From positions 1,364,001-1,428,000 of the forward strand of contig NZ_JASXSX010000001.1 of NCBI RefSeq assembly GCF_032085515.1: DNA of 64,000 nt. The letters run 5' to 3'. Source of the stretch: Gleimia hominis (GTDB taxonomy: Bacteria > Actinomycetota > Actinomycetes > Actinomycetales > Actinomycetaceae). This document shows positions 58,365 through 64,000 of the stretch, piece by piece (the stretch's first letter is position 1; each line of letters opens with the position of its first letter). The notes under the pieces are model-generated. The model saw only the letters and a list, made by a program, of their open reading frames with translations. It was not told the origin of the DNA and ran no database searches. The position numbers and the translations under genes were made by a program.

Positions 58365-60986
58365 ATGTCGTCGTTCCTATACCGCACGGCAGCGTGGGTG
58401 ATACGCCATGCGAAATCCGTTTTAGCGGGTTGGATAATTGTCCTCGTTGCCGCAGTGGGTGGCATGGTTGCAGTTGGATCTACCCTCGGAAATGATTTCA
58501 CCATCCCAGGCACTCAGGGACAACAGGGGCTAGACACACTGGATGATCGATTCCCAGAGTTCGCGGGAGCCTCCGGACAAGTGGTTTTCGGTGCCCCCAA
58601 GGGCGAGGATATTCACAAGTACCAGAGCACCATTGAAGATGTAACCAAGAAGATATCAAAGGTGCCGCACGTGATCGCGGCCCCCAGCCCGTTTGACGAC
58701 ACCATGATGGACCCCATGGTGTCGGACAACAATCGGTATGCGATGACCCAGGTGAACTTTGATTTTGGAATCGACGAGCTCAATGATGCCTCGGTTAACC
58801 AGGTTGAGAAGATCGCGCACTCCGCACAGGACGCCGGCTTGAGCGTGGACGTGGGCGGACAGATTAAACAAGTTACCTCCATTCCCCTGTCAATCATGGA
58901 AGCTGTGGGGGTGCTGGTAGCGCTCGTCATTTTGGTGGTGACGTTCCGCTCCCTAATTGCGGCGTTCATCCCCATTGCGACGGGGCTGCTCGGTGTTGGG
59001 GTTGCAATGTCGATCATCATGATGCTCGGCGAAGTCGTAACGATTTCCACCACTACCCCAACGCTCGCAATTATGCTCGGCCTTGCAGTGGGCATTGACT
59101 ACTCGTTATTTATTGTTTCGCGCCACCGCGACCAGCTGGGCAGCGGCATGGACGTTAAAGAGTCCATTCCCCTAGCGATTGCCACTTCTGGTTCCGCAGT
59201 CACGTTTGCTGGGGTTACCGTTGTGATTGCCCTTGCTGCGCTCTTTGTTGCGCGGATTCCCTTCTTAACGATCATGGGATTGTGCGCGGCTTTAGCTGTT
59301 GCGCTGGCTGTACTGGTGGCAATCACGGCGCTGCCAGCTATCCTCATGCTGCTTGGAACCCGGGTAAAACCAAAGGCGCGTAAAAAGAAGAAAAATGGAC
59401 TTCTTGCCAGATGGCCCAAAGTGGTGACGGCGCACCCGTGGTTCGCGATCGTGGGGGTCGTGGCTGTTCTGGTGGCAATGACGGTTCCCGCCTACAACCT
59501 GCGTTTGGGTCTGCCTGATAACGGGGTGGACCCGGTGGGAAGTGCGGGCCGCGACACCTACGACCTGGTTGCGGAAGAGTTCGGACCGGGCATTAACGGG
59601 CCGATCCTGGTGATTGGTGACATTGTGACGTCAACTGATCCGCTCGGGTTGATGGACGATCTGAAAGGCGAAATCGAGTCCATAAAAGGGGTGGACCACG
59701 TGCAACTCGCAACCCCGAACCGGACTGCGGACCTGGGGGTGGCCGTGGTGATTCCGCGGGAGGGCCCGGACTCGATCGCAACTGAAAACCTCGTGCACGA
59801 ACTGCGTGAACGGGCACCTAAGTGGGCTGACGACATCGGGATTAAAAACACGTTCGTAACCGGTATGGCAGCGGTGAAGATCGACGTATCTGAGCGGCTG
59901 TTTGACGCACTCCTGCCCTTTGGTGTGGTGGTAGTTGGTCTCTCGCTAGGATTATTGACGATCGTATTCCGCTCCATTTGGGTGCCTTTGAAGGCGACCT
60001 TGGGGTACTTACTGTCGGTTGGCGCCGCGTTTGGAATGACGACCCTCGTGTTTATTGACGGTTGGGGCAATACGGCGCTGGGCATTAACCAAGTAGGTCC
60101 CGTCATTTCCTTCATGCCCATCATCCTCATGGGCGTGTTGTTTGGGTTAGCGATGGATTACGAGCTGTTCCTCGTGTCGCGCATGCGGGAAGACTACGTA
60201 CGCACCAATGATCCGCACCATTCCATTTTGACTGGCTTCCGCGCTTCCGCCCCGGTGGTTATCGCGGCGGCGCTGATTATGATTTCGGTGTTCTCTGGCT
60301 TCTTACCCGAAGGCTCATTCTACGTCCAACCGATTGCATTTGGCCTGGCAGTAGGCGTGTTCGTGGACGCGTTCTTGGTGCGCATGACCTTGGTGCCGGC
60401 CGTAATGCAACTGCTTGGAGCACACGCGTGGTACTTACCCAGGTGGATGCGCAAGATTCTGCCGGTATTTGACGTTGAGGGAGCTGCGATCGAAGCGCGA
60501 TTTGAGCACGAGAAATGGCAGGAGGAACACGGACACGTGGCAGCGCGGGCAGAGTCTCTGACGGTAACCGCAGGGCGCACTCCCCTATTTGAGAACGTTG
60601 ACTTAGTGGTTCGCCCCGGTGAGATACTGCGTTTAAGCGGTGATGAAGCGCAGGTGCACGCCTTATGTTCGGTGTTGGCTGGCAGGTTGCGTCCGGATGC
60701 TGGCCAGGCGTTTGTCGGTGACGTCTCAAGTGTGGATGAGCCAGGCCGGGTGCTCCCCCATGTGGGGTGGATTGTTACTTGCCAGCCGGTTGCCTCAACT
60801 AACGTGTCGCTCTACATTGTGCGCCGGACGTTGACGGACGCGGAAACCCAGGTATTGAAGGACAATGTGAGTGGTGGAAGCGCCGTGGTTTTGGGATGCG
60901 GCCCGGTTGCTGGTTTGGAAGAAGATCGAGTTTACGAGTTTGAACACTTACGCTCAGCTCAACTTCAGAAGGAAGGTGCACGATGA
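58365..60986 (+). CDS. MMPL/RND-type transporter with a fused degenerate ABC ATPase-like C-terminal domain
   Basis: This 873-residue protein has two MMPL halves, each with six membrane segments: residues about 20-350 (VLVALVILVVTFRSLIAAFIPI, MLGLAVGIDYSLFIVSRHRDQL) and about 365-700 (VVVGLSLGLLTIVFRSIWVPLKATLGYLLSV, LFGLAMDYELFLVSRMREDY), with extracytoplasmic loops. MMPL proteins use the proton gradient to export lipids or drugs. Residues about 728-865 resemble the start of an ABC nucleotide-binding domain (ESLTVTAGRTPLFENVDLVVRPGEILRL...LAGRLRPDAGQAFVGDV) but the Walker A site reads SGDEAQVHAL and no LSGGQ or intact Walker B is seen. ATG 58365 follows TTTGGAG. It overlaps the YhgE/Pip gene by 4 bp. 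Confidence 0.88.
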   Translation: MSSFLYRTAAWVIRHAKSVLAGWIIVLVAAVGGMVAVGSTLGNDFTIPGTQGQQGLDTLDDRFPEFAGASGQVVFGAPKGEDIHKYQSTIEDVTKKISKVPHVIAAPSPFDDTMMDPMVSDNNRYAMTQVNFDFGIDELNDASVNQVEKIAHSAQDAGLSVDVGGQIKQVTSIPLSIMEAVGVLVALVILVVTFRSLIAAFIPIATGLLGVGVAMSIIMMLGEVVTISTTTPTLAIMLGLAVGIDYSLFIVSRHRDQLGSGMDVKESIPLAIATSGSAVTFAGVTVVIALAALFVARIPFLTIMGLCAALAVALAVLVAITALPAILMLLGTRVKPKARKKKKNGLLARWPKVVTAHPWFAIVGVVAVLVAMTVPAYNLRLGLPDNGVDPVGSAGRDTYDLVAEEFGPGINGPILVIGDIVTSTDPLGLMDDLKGEIESIKGVDHVQLATPNRTADLGVAVVIPREGPDSIATENLVHELRERAPKWADDIGIKNTFVTGMAAVKIDVSERLFDALLPFGVVVVGLSLGLLTIVFRSIWVPLKATLGYLLSVGAAFGMTTLVFIDGWGNTALGINQVGPVISFMPIILMGVLFGLAMDYELFLVSRMREDYVRTNDPHHSILTGFRASAPVVIAAALIMISVFSGFLPEGSFYVQPIAFGLAVGVFVDAFLVRMTLVPAVMQLLGAHAWYLPRWMRKILPVFDVEGAAIEARFEHEKWQEEHGHVAARAESLTVTAGRTPLFENVDLVVRPGEILRLSGDEAQVHALCSVLAGRLRPDAGQAFVGDVSSVDEPGRVLPHVGWIVTCQPVASTNVSLYIVRRTLTDAETQVLKDNVSGGSAVVLGCGPVAGLEEDRVYEFEHLRSAQLQKEGAR

Positions 60987-63526
60987 GGCGGATGAGGCCG
61001 CGTGATTGGCGTGCTTTGGTAGCGGTTTTGCTGCTGCCTATACTCGCGTCTGCATTGACCCTGTGGGCGGTGGGAACGCGCACGGATAATTTTGATCAGG
61101 TGCAGGCTGCGATTGTGAACCTCGATAAGGGCGCGAAGATGCAGGTCGATGGCGAGGAAAAAACGGTGCCACTCGGCCGTCAGCTCACTGCGGGACTAAT
61201 GTATCCGCAGAAGGAGGTGCAGGGGAATCTTGATTGGAACCTCGTGCCAGAAAAAGATGCTGAGCAGGGTTTGAAGGACGGTACCTACTCGGCTGTCATT
61301 ACGATTCCGAAGGATTTTTCGAAGAATATCGCTACGATCGGCACGGCAGATGCAACGCCAGGTTTAATTACGGTGACCAGTAACGATGCGTCTTCGCCGA
61401 TTATGGGGATTATCGGTAAGCAGATTAGCGAGACCGCTGCGAAAACGTTCGGGGAAGCGCTGACTAAGAACGTGCTGGACAAGGTGTACTTGGGGTTCAA
61501 CCAGATGCAAGACCAGTTAAATACAGCTGCTGAGGGCGCGGATAAGCTAAACGACGGTTCACACAAGCTTGCCGGTGGCGTTCATGGTCTGGATCAGGGT
61601 TCTAAGAAACTTGCTGGAGGTGCTGGCCAGCTGCAGGGTGGAATCGGCCTGCTCAGTGATGGGATTGGTCAAAGCGCCGACGGTGCGTACCAGTTAGCCG
61701 GTGGGGTTAATCAGCTCACCGGTGGCCTCGGGCAGCTGACCGGGGGCGCGAAGAGCCTCAGTGATGGGGTTGCGAAGGCCCGTAATGGTTTTGTTGGAGC
61801 CAATGGTTCGGCTGGGCTCTTACCTGGGATCGCGCAGCTTAACGCAGGTGTGAATGGTAAGGGCGGTTTGGCTGACGGCAGTAAGCAGTTGGCAGATGGA
61901 ACTGCGAAGCTTTCTGCGAATATCGGTCAGTTTGTAGACACGGCGAACGGTGTTATCGAACCGATCCTGGGGTTTGAACAGGAGATCGGGAAGATTGATC
62001 CGGCTGAGATTCAGGCGATTATTGATCAGATCCGCGATGAGCTTGGGGATTTGGAGGGGCTTGAGGCTCAGTTACAGCAGTGGCGTGAGCAGATTCAGTT
62101 GCTGGCCGATATTGTGCCGGCGGCAGATCACGTGGTTGCGGTGGCGAACCAGTGCCCGGTTGCGCAGGCTGGTGCGTATTGCGAATCGTTGCAGGATTCT
62201 GCAAAGCGTCTGGATGCGAGTGTGCAGCCGTTACGTAACTTGGGGCAGCAGCTCTCCCCCGGTCAGCGGGCGGCCTCTGGTGAGGGGGTTAACGCGAGCG
62301 CGCGTAGCCTTCAGGGCGCGTTAGATCAGTTGAAGCAGCTGGTTGCGAAGTTGCACGATTTGGCTTCCCAGATGCATAACACCGGTGGTTTGCAAGGGAT
62401 ACACGAGCAGTTGCAAGAGCTGAAGGCTGGGACAGCGCAGTTGGCTGATGGAGCGCAGCAGCTTTCTGACGGGGTTAATGGCACTCAGTCTAAACCTGGT
62501 TTAGCGCAGGGCTTGGCTCAGCTTTCTCAGGGAGCGCAGCAGTTCAAGGTGGCGTTTGATGGCACGCGTTCACAACCCGGGTTGGTTTCCGGGTCGCGCC
62601 AGTTGTATGAGGGTCTGGCGCAAGCTCAAGCGCAGGTACCACAGTTCCAGTGGGGTGTGAACCAATTGGCCGCTGGTTTGGGTGAGATGAATGCGCGCAC
62701 CCCTGAGCTGCAAAGTGGGGTTGGTCAACTTGCTGGTGGGATTAACCAGCTCAGTGACGGGGCATCCAAACTGAGCGCCGGCGCGAATGAGTTGACTGAG
62801 GGAACCAATCAGTTTGCGTCTCAGTTGAAGGATGGGGCGAAGCAGGTACCAACTTATACGGATGCGGAGCGCACGCGGATTGTGGATATGGCGAGTATTC
62901 CTGCTCGGGCACAAGCTCACACGTGGAATGAGGCTTCTGCGACGTATAACGCGATCTTCCCGTGGGCAGCTGCGTTTGTATTGTGGATTGGCGCGTTGGG
63001 AACGTTCTTGGTGATGCCGGGCCTGAGGCGGCGTGAGCTTTCTTCTGCCCATTCGAGTATGAATGTGGTTTGGCGCTCGAGTGCACCCGCGATGGTTTCT
63101 GCGGTTGTGCAGGCTTTGGGCGTGTTCGGGGTTGCTTACGCAGTGGGGGTTCGCCCCGCGAACTCGTTTACGACACTGCTGGTGCTGTTAGTTGCAGCAA
63201 TAGCGTTTGCATTGATTAATCAAATGCTGCTCGCTGTCTTTGGCTCTCGAATCGGGCGGGTCTTGGCGTTACTTCTACTAGTTGTGCAGGTGGTTGCACT
63301 GGGTGGGATTCTGCCAATCGAAACGGCTCCCCCAGCTTTCCAGAGTTTAAACGCGGTGATGCCGTTGTCTATTGCTACGTCTGGGCTTACGCACACTGCT
63401 ATTGGTGGCCAGTTGACGTCATTGTTTGCCACGTTGATGCCGCTATTGCTTTGGGGCGTTGCGAGTTTTGTTTTGAGTTTCGTTGCCGTTCCCGCTGCAC
63501 GTCAGCGCGCGGCGCTAGCTGTGTAA
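60983..63526 (+). CDS. YhgE/Pip-family membrane protein with long glycine/leucine heptad repeats
   Basis: This 847-residue protein has an N-terminal membrane segment (about residues 10-30), a large extracytoplasmic region and a C-terminal block of about five membrane segments (after residue 655; IFPWAAAFVLWIGALGTFLVM, then TTLLVLLVAAIAFALINQMLLAVFG), as in YhgE/Pip and ABC-2-like permeases. Residues about 185-330 and 460-640 are repeats of the form LxxGxxQLxxG, likely long helical or coiled-coil stalks. Relatives act in phage infection (Pip), lipid export and type VII secretion-linked roles. It overlaps the MMPL gene (ATGA), so the two proteins probably act together. Strong terminator follows. 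Confidence 0.9.
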   Translation: MRRMRPRDWRALVAVLLLPILASALTLWAVGTRTDNFDQVQAAIVNLDKGAKMQVDGEEKTVPLGRQLTAGLMYPQKEVQGNLDWNLVPEKDAEQGLKDGTYSAVITIPKDFSKNIATIGTADATPGLITVTSNDASSPIMGIIGKQISETAAKTFGEALTKNVLDKVYLGFNQMQDQLNTAAEGADKLNDGSHKLAGGVHGLDQGSKKLAGGAGQLQGGIGLLSDGIGQSADGAYQLAGGVNQLTGGLGQLTGGAKSLSDGVAKARNGFVGANGSAGLLPGIAQLNAGVNGKGGLADGSKQLADGTAKLSANIGQFVDTANGVIEPILGFEQEIGKIDPAEIQAIIDQIRDELGDLEGLEAQLQQWREQIQLLADIVPAADHVVAVANQCPVAQAGAYCESLQDSAKRLDASVQPLRNLGQQLSPGQRAASGEGVNASARSLQGALDQLKQLVAKLHDLASQMHNTGGLQGIHEQLQELKAGTAQLADGAQQLSDGVNGTQSKPGLAQGLAQLSQGAQQFKVAFDGTRSQPGLVSGSRQLYEGLAQAQAQVPQFQWGVNQLAAGLGEMNARTPELQSGVGQLAGGINQLSDGASKLSAGANELTEGTNQFASQLKDGAKQVPTYTDAERTRIVDMASIPARAQAHTWNEASATYNAIFPWAAAFVLWIGALGTFLVMPGLRRRELSSAHSSMNVVWRSSAPAMVSAVVQALGVFGVAYAVGVRPANSFTTLLVLLVAAIAFALINQMLLAVFGSRIGRVLALLLLVVQVVALGGILPIETAPPAFQSLNAVMPLSIATSGLTHTAIGGQLTSLFATLMPLLLWGVASFVLSFVAVPAARQRAALAV

Positions 63527-63589
63527 ATATTAGACTAGTTATTATGACAACATATAGTTTATCTAATTCCTGTTATTGCAGGTGAGGTT

Positions 63590-63632
63590 CTGTGGGGCGT
63601 CGGAAGTTGCCGGCGCCCCACAGTTTGTTTTT
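63590..63632 (+). terminator. Terminator of the MMPL-YhgE operon
   Basis: Fourteen-bp stem (63590-63603 with 63610-63623, one G-T) around CTGTGGGGCG / CGCCCCACAG, a 6-nt loop and a T-rich tail TTTGTTTTT. Confidence 0.95.
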
Positions 63633-63693
63633 GCCTAGTCAACTTGCTATTGCGTTGAAAATAGTCGTATAAAAATTATCAGTGACTGGTAAG

Positions 63694-63721
63694 TTGACAC
63701 CCCCCCCGGCAATGTCATACT
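63694..63721 (+). promoter_or_regulatory. Promoter with a poly-C spacer upstream of the secreted-protein gene
   Basis: TTGACA (63694-63699) and CATACT (63716-63721) are separated by 16 bp, of which the first eight (63700-63707) are all C. Slippage in the C tract would change spacing between 15, 16 and 17 bp. Confidence 0.6.
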
Positions 63722-63773
63722 AACTCTGAGACCTGCCAACACAGGTTCGTTCCGATACAACTAGGACGTAAAA

Positions 63774-64000
63774 ATGAAGAAAAGTATTGCAACAGGTATT
63801 GCTGCGGCATTCGTACTTACCGGACTCGCAGCTGCACCCGGAGCTTTTGCTACGATTAGCAACGACGAGGTTCCGGATCCCGTCGAAGATGTGCGACCGG
63901 CAGATGGAGCGGTGAACGTACCGACGTACGAAGAATCCAACCTTGTCCCAGAAGAGGACCCTGCGGATGTGCCCAGCACTCCTGCTGGTATAACAAACGA
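63774..64000 (+). CDS. Secreted protein, N-terminal part (3' end outside window)
   Basis: The 75 visible residues start with a Sec signal peptide: basic MKKS, hydrophobic IATGIAAAFVLTGLAAAPG and a likely cleavage after GAFA. The mature part begins TISNDEVPDPVEDVRPADG and is acidic and Pro-rich (VPEEDPADVPSTPAG), like the linker of a surface or secreted protein. There is no lipobox Cys. ATG 63774 follows AGGACGTAAAA. The family cannot be named from this fragment. The promoter carries a homopolymeric C tract. Confidence 0.75.
   Translation, partial: MKKSIATGIAAAFVLTGLAAAPGAFATISNDEVPDPVEDVRPADGAVNVPTYEESNLVPEEDPADVPSTPAGITN

Overview
This window is chromosomal DNA of a moderately high-GC actinobacterium. 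The markers for that are a pupylation locus (ARC/Mpa, Dop, Pup, PafA), RbpA, WhiA, an ANTAR response regulator of the PdtaR type, OpcA next to Zwf, and frequent GTG/TTG starts. Gene order follows blocks I recall from Mycobacterium: RecB-like nuclease-trmI-mpa-dop-pup-pafA; trpC-lgt-pyk-tRNA-pdtaR-polA-rpsA-coaE-uvrB-uvrA; and uvrC-rapZ-yvcK-whiA-gap-pgk-tpiA-secG-pgl-opcA-zwf. The lack of 20S proteasome genes between pup and pafA, a Pup ending in GGE and the modest GC suggest an Actinomycetaceae-like host (relatives of Mobiluncus, Varibaculum or Actinomyces). That placement is inference. I saw no rRNA, CRISPR array, insertion sequence or phage genes.

Layout. 1-8.9 kb: the end of an error-prone DNA polymerase gene (dnaE2), a HAD phosphatase, tRNA-Leu(GAG), a DsbA/FrnE-like protein, a GNAT-MazG fusion, an M3 peptidase, an extremely Asp-rich small protein, an aldo/keto reductase, uppP and another HAD phosphatase. 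8.9-18 kb: the pupylation neighbourhood. It is interrupted between the RecB-like nuclease and trmI by about 1.26 kb carrying a DJ-1/PfpI gene and a decayed GIY-YIG fragment, bounded by a 75-bp direct repeat of the trmI leader. 18-22.5 kb: orphan trpC, lgt, pyk, a 67-residue unknown and an odd tRNA with CAA anticodon. 22.6-46.5 kb: information processing and repair (pdtaR, polA, rpsA, coaE, uvrB, uvrA, ogt, uvrC) with transporters, lipid activation and glnA between. 46.5-57.4 kb: rapZ-yvcK-whiA, gap-pgk-tpiA glycolysis, secG, a divergent RbpA-like gene, and the oxidative pentose phosphate genes pgl, opcA and zwf behind rbpA. 57.6-64 kb: a TetR gene divergent from an MMPL-YhgE/Pip membrane operon, then the start of a secreted protein.

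How the genes work together. UvrA, UvrB, UvrC and PolA supply most of nucleotide excision repair within 23 kb, and uvrA has a near-consensus SOS box. Gap, Pgk, TpiA and Pyk form lower glycolysis; Zwf, OpcA and Pgl supply NADPH. ARC, Dop, Pup and PafA form a complete tagging and untagging system, but the visible proteins look unsuited to a 20S proteasome: ARC lacks the C-terminal GQYL and Pup needs no deamidation.

Best candidates for new biology: (1) the MMPL protein with a fused C-terminal domain resembling an ABC ATPase that has lost its Walker A, in a TetR-controlled operon with a YhgE/Pip partner; (2) the repeat-bounded PfpI insertion upstream of trmI; (3) an RbpA-like paralogue with a heptapeptide repeat; (4) a poly-C tract in the promoter spacer of a secreted-protein gene; (5) a short-variable-arm tRNA with a leucine anticodon.
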